Positions 9,599 to 16,879 of a stretch of 64,000 bases of DNA are shown here, piece by piece. The first letter of the stretch is position 1. Each line of letters starts with the position of its first letter. The DNA comes from Limnohabitans sp. TEGF004 (GTDB lineage Bacteria > Pseudomonadota > Gammaproteobacteria > Burkholderiales > Burkholderiaceae_C). The position numbers were made by a program, and so were the translations under genes. Location: assembly GCF_027924965.1 (NCBI RefSeq), contig NZ_AP027056.1:1550001-1614000 (forward strand). The letters are read 5' to 3'. The notes below the pieces were generated by a model. The model did no database searches. It was not told the origin of the DNA and saw only the letters and a list, made by a program, of their open reading frames with translations.

Positions 9599-9970
9599 AT
9601 GAGCCTGCAAATCATTTCCCAACACACTTCTGAAGGTGCCAATGCCCGCGCTTTGGCCAATGACGTGGACGTGCAAACCCTCGACCTCGAAGGCTTGGAA
9701 CGCATCGATTTGAACTTCCCTAAGTTCACCGATGGCCGCGCTTTCAGCCAAGCTTTTGTGCTGCGACGCCGCGGCTTCACCGGCGATATCCGCGCCCACG
9801 GCGATGTGTTGATTGACCAATTGCTGCAAATGCAACGCAGTGGTTTTTCCAGCGCTGTGCTGCGCGATGACCAAGACGCAGCACACGGCGAAAAGCTGTT
9901 GACGCACTACAAAGCTTTCTATCAAGGCGATGCCGTTCAGCCCGTGCCTAATTTCGCTCAAGTGGCGTAA
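9599..9970 (+). CDS. DUF934 protein, sulfite-reduction-associated
   Basis: A 123-residue protein containing DLNFPKFTDGRAFSQAFVLR and the following RRGFTGDIRAHGDVL matches DUF934, a small family nearly always encoded between cysI and cysH in beta- and gammaproteobacteria. Genetic context suggests it assists sulfite reduction, but no reaction is established. It follows cysI by 38 bp and precedes cysH by 46 bp, in the same operon. Confidence 0.85.
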   Translation: MSLQIISQHTSEGANARALANDVDVQTLDLEGLERIDLNFPKFTDGRAFSQAFVLRRRGFTGDIRAHGDVLIDQLLQMQRSGFSSAVLRDDQDAAHGEKLLTHYKAFYQGDAVQPVPNFAQVA

Positions 9971-10016
9971 ACGGCACGAACGGTTTCAATCCTCCCGACA
10001 CACGCTGCATCTTTTC

Positions 10017-10772
10017 ATGAGCCAATCCTCTTTTCTCTCGTCCGGCGGCACGTCCAAAGCCACCACGCTAAATGCTCGCGCCAGCGACGACTTCGCTGCC
10101 AAGCTTGCTGAAACCCAAGCCTTGCTGCAACGCGCAGCGGCTGAGTTTTCGCCTGTCACGCAAGCTTCTAGCCTCGGCGCTGAAGACGTGGTCATCACCC
10201 ACATCATCAACAGCTTGCAGCTCGACATTCCTGTGTTCGTGCTCGAAACCGGCGCTTTGCACACCGAGACTTTGGCTTTGCTGGAGCGCACCGAGGCCAC
10301 CTCACGCGCCACGATCAACGTATATCGCCCTGTGCATGAATCGGTCATCCAATTTGTGCGTCACCAAGGCCAAGACGCGATGTACAAAAGCATAGCCCTG
10401 CGCAAAGAGTGCTGCGGCATCCGCAAGATGGAACCGCTCGCACGCGCCCTGCAAGGCCAACGCGCTTGGATCACCGGCTTGCGCCAAGAGCAATCCACCG
10501 CACGCGCCGATGTACCGTTGCAAGACGACAGCGAAGTGACGACCAAGAATTTGACCAAGCTCAACCCCTTGGCCAAATGGACCTGGGGCGATGTGTGGCA
10601 CTACATCGCCACGAATAACGTGGACTACAACCCACTGCACGACCAGTTTTTCCCCAGCGTGGGCTGTGCACCTTGCACACGTGCCATCAGCCTAGGCGAA
10701 GAGTTTCGCGCGGGTCGATGGTGGTGGGAAGACGAAGCCGCCAAAGAGTGCGGCTTGCACGTGAAGAAATAA
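10017..10772 (+). CDS. cysH: Adenylyl-sulfate (APS) reductase
   Basis: The 251-residue enzyme has the PP-loop-type reductase fold (ASSLGAEDVVITHII). It carries the cysteine set C132-C133 and C217/C220 (KECCGIRK, GCAPCT) that binds a [4Fe-4S] cluster in APS reductases and plant-type enzymes. The catalytic C245 lies in ECGLH at the C-terminus. The cluster cysteines argue for APS rather than PAPS as substrate, and this fits the absence of cysC in the operon. The start at 10017 is preferred because the in-frame codons upstream give an extension without family similarity that overlaps the DUF934 gene. Confidence 0.9.
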   Translation: MSQSSFLSSGGTSKATTLNARASDDFAAKLAETQALLQRAAAEFSPVTQASSLGAEDVVITHIINSLQLDIPVFVLETGALHTETLALLERTEATSRATINVYRPVHESVIQFVRHQGQDAMYKSIALRKECCGIRKMEPLARALQGQRAWITGLRQEQSTARADVPLQDDSEVTTKNLTKLNPLAKWTWGDVWHYIATNNVDYNPLHDQFFPSVGCAPCTRAISLGEEFRAGRWWWEDEAAKECGLHVKK

Positions 10773-10794
10773 AAGTTAGATACCGAGAAACGTC

Positions 10795-11724
10795 ATGAAC
10801 GCTAAAACCCAAAACGAGTTGCACCATTTAAGCAACACCCACCTCGATGCGCTGGAAGAAGAAACCATCTTCATCTTGCGCGAAGTTGCCGCCGCTTTTG
10901 AGCGCCCCACCCTCTTGTTCTCGGGCGGCAAAGATTCGCTGGTCATGCTCAAGTGCGCTGAGAAGGCGTTTGGCTCAGGCCGCATCCCTTACCCACTGTT
11001 GATGATCGATACGGGTCACAACTTCAAGGAAGTGACGGACTTCCGCGACTCACGCGCTAAGGAATTGGGCGCTGAACTGATTGTGCGCAGCGTCGAAGAC
11101 TCGATGAAAAAAGGCACCGTGCGCTTGGCCCATCCGGGTGAGAGCCGCAACGTGCACCAATCGGTCACCTTGCTCGAAGCCATTGAAGAATTCCGCTTTG
11201 ACGCGCTGATTGGTGGCGCACGCCGAGACGAAGAAAAAGCACGCGCCAAAGAACGCATCTTCAGCCACCGCGACAGCTTTGGCCAATGGCAGCCCAAGGC
11301 ACAACGCCCTGAGCTGTGGACCCTGTTCAACCACAAGTTGCAGCCCGGCGAGCACTTCCGTGTGTTCCCCATCTCCAACTGGACCGAGCTCGACGTGTGG
11401 CAATACATCGCCCGCGAAAAAATCGCGCTGCCTTCGATCTACTACACGCACAAGCGTGAAGTGGTGGACCGCCGCGGCCTGTTGGTGCCTGTGACAGAAC
11501 TCACGCCACCCAAAGACGGTGAGAAGGTAGAGATTCGCGATGTACGTTTCCGCACCGTGGGCGACATCACTTGCACTTGCCCGGTCGAGAGCGACGCGGC
11601 TACGCCTGAGCAAATCGTCATCGAGACCTTGGCCGCCGACGTGAGCGAACGCGGTGCCACACGCATGGACGACAAGACATCTGAGGCTTCGATGGAGAAG
11701 CGCAAAAAAGACGGATATTTTTAA
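10795..11724 (+). CDS. cysD: Sulfate adenylyltransferase subunit 2
   Basis: The 309-residue protein carries the ATP-pyrophosphatase PP-loop LLFSGGKDSLVML, the IDTGHNFKEV strand and the family end block DKTSEASMEKRKKDGYF. CysD transfers AMP from ATP to sulfate, driven by GTP hydrolysis in CysN. Length is normal. It lies 22 bp after cysH and 13 bp before cysN. Confidence 0.96.
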   Translation: MNAKTQNELHHLSNTHLDALEEETIFILREVAAAFERPTLLFSGGKDSLVMLKCAEKAFGSGRIPYPLLMIDTGHNFKEVTDFRDSRAKELGAELIVRSVEDSMKKGTVRLAHPGESRNVHQSVTLLEAIEEFRFDALIGGARRDEEKARAKERIFSHRDSFGQWQPKAQRPELWTLFNHKLQPGEHFRVFPISNWTELDVWQYIAREKIALPSIYYTHKREVVDRRGLLVPVTELTPPKDGEKVEIRDVRFRTVGDITCTCPVESDAATPEQIVIETLAADVSERGATRMDDKTSEASMEKRKKDGYF

Positions 11725-11737
11725 GACGGTGAATGAG

Positions 11738-13036
11738 ATGACGACAAAAAATACAACTACCAACAATGACGTTCAAAGCGCCCTCAAGTTCATCACCTGC
11801 GGCTCGGTCGACGATGGCAAAAGCACCTTGATTGGCCGCCTGCTGGTGGACACTAAAGCCGTTCTGCAAGATCACCTAGCCGGTGTGCAGCGCTCGGGCG
11901 AAACTGATCTGGCCCTGCTGACCGACGGCTTAAGCGCCGAGCGTGAACAAGGCATCACGATTGACGTGGCCTACCGCTACTTCAACACCGAAGCACGCAA
12001 GTTCATCATTGGTGACGCGCCCGGTCACGAGCAATACACCCGCAACATGGTGACCGCTGCCTCTAGCGCTGATGCTGCCGTAGTGTTGGTGGACGCCATC
12101 AAGCTGGACTGGAAAAATCCAGCACTCGAGTTATTGCCGCAAACCCGCCGCCATTCGCTGCTGGTCAATATGCTGCGTGTGCCCTCCATCGTGTTTGCCA
12201 TCAACAAACTCGATGCGGTGGAAGACCCCGCACTGGCGTACAAAAACATCGAAGCTGCTTTGCGCAAATTTGCCAAAGAAGCGGGCATCACCATCACAGC
12301 CATGGTGCCCGTATCCGCCCTCAAAGGCTGGAACGTGGTGACCACCGAAAACAATGACCAAGCCGCTTGGTGCGGCTACACAGGCCCTAGTCTGCTGAGC
12401 ATCTTGGAAGAGTTGCCCAACACGCCAGCTGAGACCGAAGTGGCCTTCAGCTTCCCCGTGCAGTGGGTGGAAAAGTTCCACGACTCAGGTGTGACCACCC
12501 AAGGCCGACGCGTGTTCTGGGGCCGTGTGGCCACGGGCACCATTGAGCCAGGCCAAACCATCAAAGTGTTCCCAAGTGGCCAAACCGCTGTGGTGTCGCA
12601 AGTGTTGTCCGCCACACGCGAGCCACAAAACAAAGCCGCAGGCCACAGCGCCGGCATCGTGCTGGACCGCGAAGTGGATGTGTCGCGCGGCGACTGGTTG
12701 CTGGCTGCGGAAGGAAGTCCAGAAGGCCAACGCCAGCTCAACACCACCATCGCTTGGATGGACGACGAGCCCTTGGTGGCGGGCCGTGTGTACTGGGCTT
12801 TGCACGGCCACCGCTGGGTCAAGGCCAAAGTGCAACGGGTGGTGCACCGCCTGAACGTGAACACTTTGGCCGAGGAAGAAGCAACAGAGCTTGCCCCCAA
12901 CGCCATTGGCCACGTGACTTTGGCACTGCAAGAGCCTTTGGTGACGCTGCCTTTCAAGCAGTCGCGCATCTTGGGCGCGCTGGTGTTGGTGGACACGGCC
13001 ACTCACAAAACCTCAGGCGCTGTGCTGGTGAACTAA
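11738..13036 (+). CDS. cysN: Sulfate adenylyltransferase subunit 1 (GTPase)
   Basis: The 432-residue product is an EF-Tu-like GTPase. G1 is GSVDDGKST (22-30), G3 is DAPGH (93-97) and G4 is NKLD (156-159), followed by two beta-barrel domains. It couples GTP hydrolysis to APS formation by CysD. It ends without an APS-kinase (CysC) domain, consistent with the APS-reductase route. The ATG at 11738 is chosen because the upstream extension overlaps cysD and is not conserved. It is the last gene before a strong terminator. Confidence 0.94.
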   Translation: MTTKNTTTNNDVQSALKFITCGSVDDGKSTLIGRLLVDTKAVLQDHLAGVQRSGETDLALLTDGLSAEREQGITIDVAYRYFNTEARKFIIGDAPGHEQYTRNMVTAASSADAAVVLVDAIKLDWKNPALELLPQTRRHSLLVNMLRVPSIVFAINKLDAVEDPALAYKNIEAALRKFAKEAGITITAMVPVSALKGWNVVTTENNDQAAWCGYTGPSLLSILEELPNTPAETEVAFSFPVQWVEKFHDSGVTTQGRRVFWGRVATGTIEPGQTIKVFPSGQTAVVSQVLSATREPQNKAAGHSAGIVLDREVDVSRGDWLLAAEGSPEGQRQLNTTIAWMDDEPLVAGRVYWALHGHRWVKAKVQRVVHRLNVNTLAEEEATELAPNAIGHVTLALQEPLVTLPFKQSRILGALVLVDTATHKTSGAVLVN

Positions 13037-13082
13037 GCCAGCTCAAAGCCCTGAATTGAATCCCGTTTAAAATCATAGGCTT

Positions 13083-13114
13083 GGCGCAACACATGTGTGT
13101 TGCGCCGTCTTTTT
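13083..13114 (+). terminator. Rho-independent terminator of the cys operon
   Basis: A 10-bp stem (13083-13092 with 13097-13106) with a 4-nt loop is followed by TCTTTTT. It lies 46 bp after cysN and just before the ferredoxin gene, so it separates the sulfate operon from fdxA. Confidence 0.85.
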
Positions 13115-13133
13115 ACCCATCGATTGAATTGTC

Positions 13134-13460
13134 ATGACGCACGTTGTCACCGAAGCCTGTATCCAATGTAAGTACACCGACTGTGTGGACGTTTGTCCCG
13201 TCGACTGCTTCCGCGAAGGCCCTAACTTCCTCACCATCGACCCAGACGAGTGCATCGACTGTGCGGTGTGTATCCCCGAGTGCCCTGTGAACGCCATCTA
13301 CGCAGAAGAAGACGTGCCTGAAGGCCAAGAGCACATGACCAAGCTCAACGCTGAGTTGTCGCTCATCGGCTGGCCAAGCATCACCAAGCGCAAAGCGCCT
13401 ATGGCCGATGCGGACGCTTGGAAAGACAAAAACGGCAAGCTCGCCGAACTCAAGCGCTAA
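13134..13460 (+). CDS. fdxA: Seven-iron ferredoxin (3Fe-4S/4Fe-4S), FdxA type
   Basis: The 108-residue protein has nine cysteines at 9, 12, 17, 21, 25, 40, 43, 46 and 50. Their spacing is that of Azotobacter ferredoxin I shifted by one: C9/C17/C50 for the 3Fe-4S cluster and C21/C40/C43/C46 for the 4Fe-4S cluster. The C-terminal extension of about 50 residues is typical of FdxA. It is a low-potential electron carrier. The next gene encodes a matching reductase, and the siroheme sulfite reductase upstream lacks a flavoprotein, so it could feed electrons to CysI. Confidence 0.95.
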   Translation: MTHVVTEACIQCKYTDCVDVCPVDCFREGPNFLTIDPDECIDCAVCIPECPVNAIYAEEDVPEGQEHMTKLNAELSLIGWPSITKRKAPMADADAWKDKNGKLAELKR

Positions 13461-13483
13461 GCACTTCAGCGCAAATAGCCCCT

Positions 13484-14524
13484 ATGACGGCAGCCACGAT
13501 TCATACTGACGCCGTCATCGTGGGCGCAGGCCCAGTGGGCCTATTTCAAGCTTTTCAGCTCGGGCTGCAAGACATTCGCAGCCACATCATTGATGCACTC
13601 CCCCACGTTGGCGGCCAGTGCGTGGAACTGTACGCAGACAAACCCATTTACGATATTCCCGGCATTCCTGTGTGCACGGGCCGTGAGTTGGTGGCGCAAC
13701 TGCAAACGCAAATTAAACCCTTCGCACCTACGTTTCATCTCAACCAAGAAGTGACCGAAGTCGAACGACTGGACGATGGGCATATCTCTGTTCGCACCTC
13801 CACAGGCCTGTACTTTGTTTGCAAGGTGCTGGTCATTGCAGCGGGCGTGGGCGCATTTCAAGCGCGCAAACTGTCCGTCGAAGGCGCAGCAGAACTTGAA
13901 GGCACACACGTGCATTACCGCTTGGGCGATGCCTCGCGCTTTGCAGGCCAAGACGTGGTGGTGTTGGGTGGCGAAGAGTCTGCCGTGGCGACGGCTTTGA
14001 AACTCACGCTCGAAACAAAAGCACCACGCAGCGTCACGCTGATGCACCGCCGCGATGTGTTCACCGCCGAGCCCGTGCTGCTGCAAGCCATGCGTGATGC
14101 GGTGGCCAGCGGCAAGCTGCAACTGCAAATCGGCCAACCCACCGCCTTGCTGAACACATCCAACCAACTGCACGCCGTGCAAGTGGCCACGCCGGATGGC
14201 CAAACCATCGAGCGCCCAGCACAGCATGTGTTGGCGTTCTTGGGCCTCTCGCCCAAGCTCGGTCCGATTGCCAACTGGGGCTTGGCGATGGAGCGCAAGC
14301 AACTGGTGGTCAACACCGAAACCTTTGCCACCGATGTGCCCGGCATCTTTGCCGTGGGCGACATCAACACCTACCCCGGCAAGAAAAAGCTCATCTTGTG
14401 CGGTTTTCACGAAGCCACCCTCGCCGCTTTTGGCGCGGCCGCCATCGTGCACCCCACACGAAAGACCCTGTTGCAATACACGACAACATCGACCGAGCTG
14501 CACCGCTTGCTCGGACTCGCTTAA
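13484..14524 (+). CDS. Ferredoxin--NADP reductase (thioredoxin-reductase-like type)
   Basis: The 346-residue flavoprotein starts with the FAD-binding motif VIVGAGPVGLFQAF and has a second nucleotide-binding stretch, VVVLGGEESAVATALKL. TDVPGIFAVGDINTYPGKKK marks the C-terminal FAD site. It lacks the CxxC redox pair of thioredoxin reductase, as expected for the TrxB-like ferredoxin-NADP reductases. The start at 13484 fits the family better than an upstream in-frame codon inside fdxA. It lies 23 bp after fdxA and is probably co-transcribed with it. Confidence 0.88.
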   Translation: MTAATIHTDAVIVGAGPVGLFQAFQLGLQDIRSHIIDALPHVGGQCVELYADKPIYDIPGIPVCTGRELVAQLQTQIKPFAPTFHLNQEVTEVERLDDGHISVRTSTGLYFVCKVLVIAAGVGAFQARKLSVEGAAELEGTHVHYRLGDASRFAGQDVVVLGGEESAVATALKLTLETKAPRSVTLMHRRDVFTAEPVLLQAMRDAVASGKLQLQIGQPTALLNTSNQLHAVQVATPDGQTIERPAQHVLAFLGLSPKLGPIANWGLAMERKQLVVNTETFATDVPGIFAVGDINTYPGKKKLILCGFHEATLAAFGAAAIVHPTRKTLLQYTTTSTELHRLLGLA

Positions 14525-14547
14525 AATCCATACCGCGTTAGCAATAA

Positions 14548-14640
14548 CGCATCCGCTAGGGGTGTTGAAGCCGTCACCGACTTCGACTGAGAAAGTCCCT
14601 TTGAACCTGATTGAGGTAATCCTCGCGCAGGGAAGCTTGG
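14548..14640 (+). promoter_or_regulatory. TPP (thiamine pyrophosphate) riboswitch, THI element
   Basis: The conserved core is present in order: AGGGGTG, a P3 hairpin (TTGAAG with CTTCGA), CTGAGA, CCCTTTGAACCTGAT, a short GAGG/CCTC hairpin and CGCGCAGGGAAGC. Spacing agrees with bacterial THI elements. It lies 83 bp upstream of the first TonB-dependent receptor and reads in the same direction. No T-rich terminator follows, so control is more likely at translation. Confidence 0.93.
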
Positions 14641-14701
14641 TCTTACAACGAGGCTCTTCACTCACCAGAGCACACACTCGTTTCAAAGTCAGCCGACCTG
14701 T

Positions 14702-14725
14702 CATAACGTTTAAGGAAACGTCATG
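14702..14725 (+). promoter_or_regulatory. Hairpin enclosing the Shine-Dalgarno and start codon of the first receptor
   Basis: ACGTTT (14706-14711) pairs with AAACGT (14716-14721), leaving AAGG of the ribosome site in the loop. CAT (14702-14704) can also pair with the ATG start codon (14723-14725) across one mismatch. This is a plausible expression platform for the TPP riboswitch, inferred from base pairing only. Confidence 0.5.
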
Positions 14726-16858
14726 GCAAACCATTCGCCATTCTTCAAGGCCACGCGCATTTCTGCGGCAGTGGCGTTTTGCATTGCATCCAACGCTTGG
14801 GCACAACAAAGCCCCACTGAAATCACCATCACCGACAAGTTGCCTGCGCGCGTGTCGGGCTTTGGTGATGTACCAGCGCAAGAGCTGCCCTTCTCCACCA
14901 CCACCATCACCAGCACAACCTTGCAAGACATCGGTGCGCAACGCGTCTCTGATGCCTTGCACTTAGATGCATCGGTCACGGACAGCTACAACTCACCGGC
15001 CTATTGGGACATGCTGAGTGTGCGTGGCTTCACTTTAGACAACCGCTACAACTACCGCCGTGAAGGCTTGCCCATCAGTGCCGAAACCATGATTCCCATG
15101 GACAACAAAGAACGCATTGAATTGCTCAAAGGCACCAGCGGTATTCAAGCAGGCACCAGCTCTCCTGGCGGTTTGGTGAACTATGTGGTCAAGCGTGCGC
15201 CAACAAATGCTGAACAACAAATTCGCAACATCACGATGAGTTACGGTCAAGGTGACAACCGTTTAGTGGCTGCAGATTTGGGCGGCCGCTTTGGCGAGGC
15301 CGCTGAATTTGGCTATCGCTTCAACGTCGCACACGAAGACCTCAACCCCTACATTCGCGACACCAAAGGCCAACGCGATTTAGTTGCGCTAGCGATGGAC
15401 TGGCGCCTTAAGCCAGGCACTGTGATTGATTTTGAATTTGAGCAATCACACCGAGAGCAAATTGGTATCAATGGATATAGCTTGCTCGGAGGTGTGCTTC
15501 CTGCACCCGTTGATCCACGTATTAACTTGACACGCCAACCGTGGGCATTACCTGGCGTTTTTGATGCGATGACGGGCTCGGTGCGTCTACGTCAAGAACT
15601 CGATGCAGGTTGGCAATGGACGACGCAATATGGTGCGCAACGATTAAAAACTGACGATCGTTTGATTTTTGGTTATGGCTGTACAAGCCCAACTGATTAC
15701 ACACAGTACTGTGGAAATGGCGACTTTACGCTTTACGACTATCGCAGCAATAACGAACGCCGCCTGACTGATGCACTAGAAAGCGAGATTTCAGGCCAAT
15801 TAGAAGCAGGTGGACTTAAACATACGCTAGTGGCAAGTGTGTTGCGCCAACGTCAATTAGACAAATTCCCTACGAATCAGTCATACGCTCAAATTCAGGC
15901 GTCTGGAAATGTCGCAACGCCATTCAGCAGCAGCCCCAATCCAGATTTCTCGACCCCCAATTCGAACCGTAGCGAATATGCCACTGAATTGAGCCTGAAA
16001 GATCGTGTCGAGCTCACCAAGAGCACGTCAATTTGGGCTGGATTGCGGCACGTGATGTTTGATCGTAGTAGCGAACGCAATGACCCAGGAAATCCAAACA
16101 GCATGCGTTACACAGGCCATATCAATGCACCATGGTTAGGCGTGTCAACCAAGCTCTCTAGCTTTTTGGTTTATGCATCTCACGGGCACGGCGTGGAGAA
16201 CTTTGTAGTCCCCAACAGCACCAGCACTTATTGGGTCAATGCGGGACAACAACTGGGTGTCGGAAGAAGCCGCCAAACAGAAATGGGGCTAAAAAGCCTG
16301 AATACACAAATCCCTTTGCAATGGCACGCCAACATTTTCCAAATCGAACGTCCTCTTGCCTATGACGATGGCAACGGCAGTCGACTGTTGGACGGCAAGC
16401 AAACGCACCGCGGCATAGAACTAGGTGCGAATTCGAAGATGAGCCAATGGACACTCGGAACAAGCGTGCAATGGTTACACGCTCAAATTTCAGATGTCAC
16501 GCAAACCACTGGCGTTGTCGGCTCAACCCCCCTCAACGTTCCCAAGTTCGTCATGCGCGGCATGGCTGAATACCGCTATGCCAGCGTGCCAGGCTTGCGC
16601 AACGCATTACGTGTGTCACATGAAGGCGAACGCCGCGTCACAGAAGATGGCAGCGTGCAGCTCCCCGCTTGGACGACCCTCGACGCGTCGGCCCACTACG
16701 ATACAAAAGTAAACAACGTGGCATCCACTTGGACATTGGCCATCGATAACGTGGCCGACAAGCGTTACTGGCGGGAGTCGCCCAAACAGTTTGGCCATTA
16801 CTACCTCTACCCCGGAGCCCCGCGCACTTTAAGGGCTAGCGTCCAATTTCGACTCTGA
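14723..16858 (+). CDS. TonB-dependent outer-membrane receptor, TPP-riboswitch controlled (copy 1)
   Basis: The 711-residue protein has a signal peptide ending SNAWA near residue 27 and a TonB-box-like TEITIT. A plug domain follows (LSVRGFTLDNRYNYRREGLP; ERIELLKGTSGIQAG) and then a long beta-barrel ending in VQFRL. By family it resembles TonB-siderophore receptors. The TPP riboswitch directly upstream argues instead for uptake of thiamine, its phosphates or a pyrimidine/thiazole precursor across the outer membrane. The plug is nearly the same as in the next gene, while the barrel and its extracellular loops diverge. The middle of the barrel (about 15400-16400) looks more A+T-rich than its surroundings. 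No inner-membrane thiamine transporter is seen nearby. Confidence 0.88.
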   Translation: MANHSPFFKATRISAAVAFCIASNAWAQQSPTEITITDKLPARVSGFGDVPAQELPFSTTTITSTTLQDIGAQRVSDALHLDASVTDSYNSPAYWDMLSVRGFTLDNRYNYRREGLPISAETMIPMDNKERIELLKGTSGIQAGTSSPGGLVNYVVKRAPTNAEQQIRNITMSYGQGDNRLVAADLGGRFGEAAEFGYRFNVAHEDLNPYIRDTKGQRDLVALAMDWRLKPGTVIDFEFEQSHREQIGINGYSLLGGVLPAPVDPRINLTRQPWALPGVFDAMTGSVRLRQELDAGWQWTTQYGAQRLKTDDRLIFGYGCTSPTDYTQYCGNGDFTLYDYRSNNERRLTDALESEISGQLEAGGLKHTLVASVLRQRQLDKFPTNQSYAQIQASGNVATPFSSSPNPDFSTPNSNRSEYATELSLKDRVELTKSTSIWAGLRHVMFDRSSERNDPGNPNSMRYTGHINAPWLGVSTKLSSFLVYASHGHGVENFVVPNSTSTYWVNAGQQLGVGRSRQTEMGLKSLNTQIPLQWHANIFQIERPLAYDDGNGSRLLDGKQTHRGIELGANSKMSQWTLGTSVQWLHAQISDVTQTTGVVGSTPLNVPKFVMRGMAEYRYASVPGLRNALRVSHEGERRVTEDGSVQLPAWTTLDASAHYDTKVNNVASTWTLAIDNVADKRYWRESPKQFGHYYLYPGAPRTLRASVQFRL

Positions 16859-16879
16859 AGATCAAGTAAAGTCAAAAGG

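Noticed and set aside
13541-14962. Open frame of 473 codons on the minus strand across the ferredoxin reductase gene and riboswitch
   Set aside because: It runs antisense to a flavoprotein gene and a riboswitch and has no recognisable domain.
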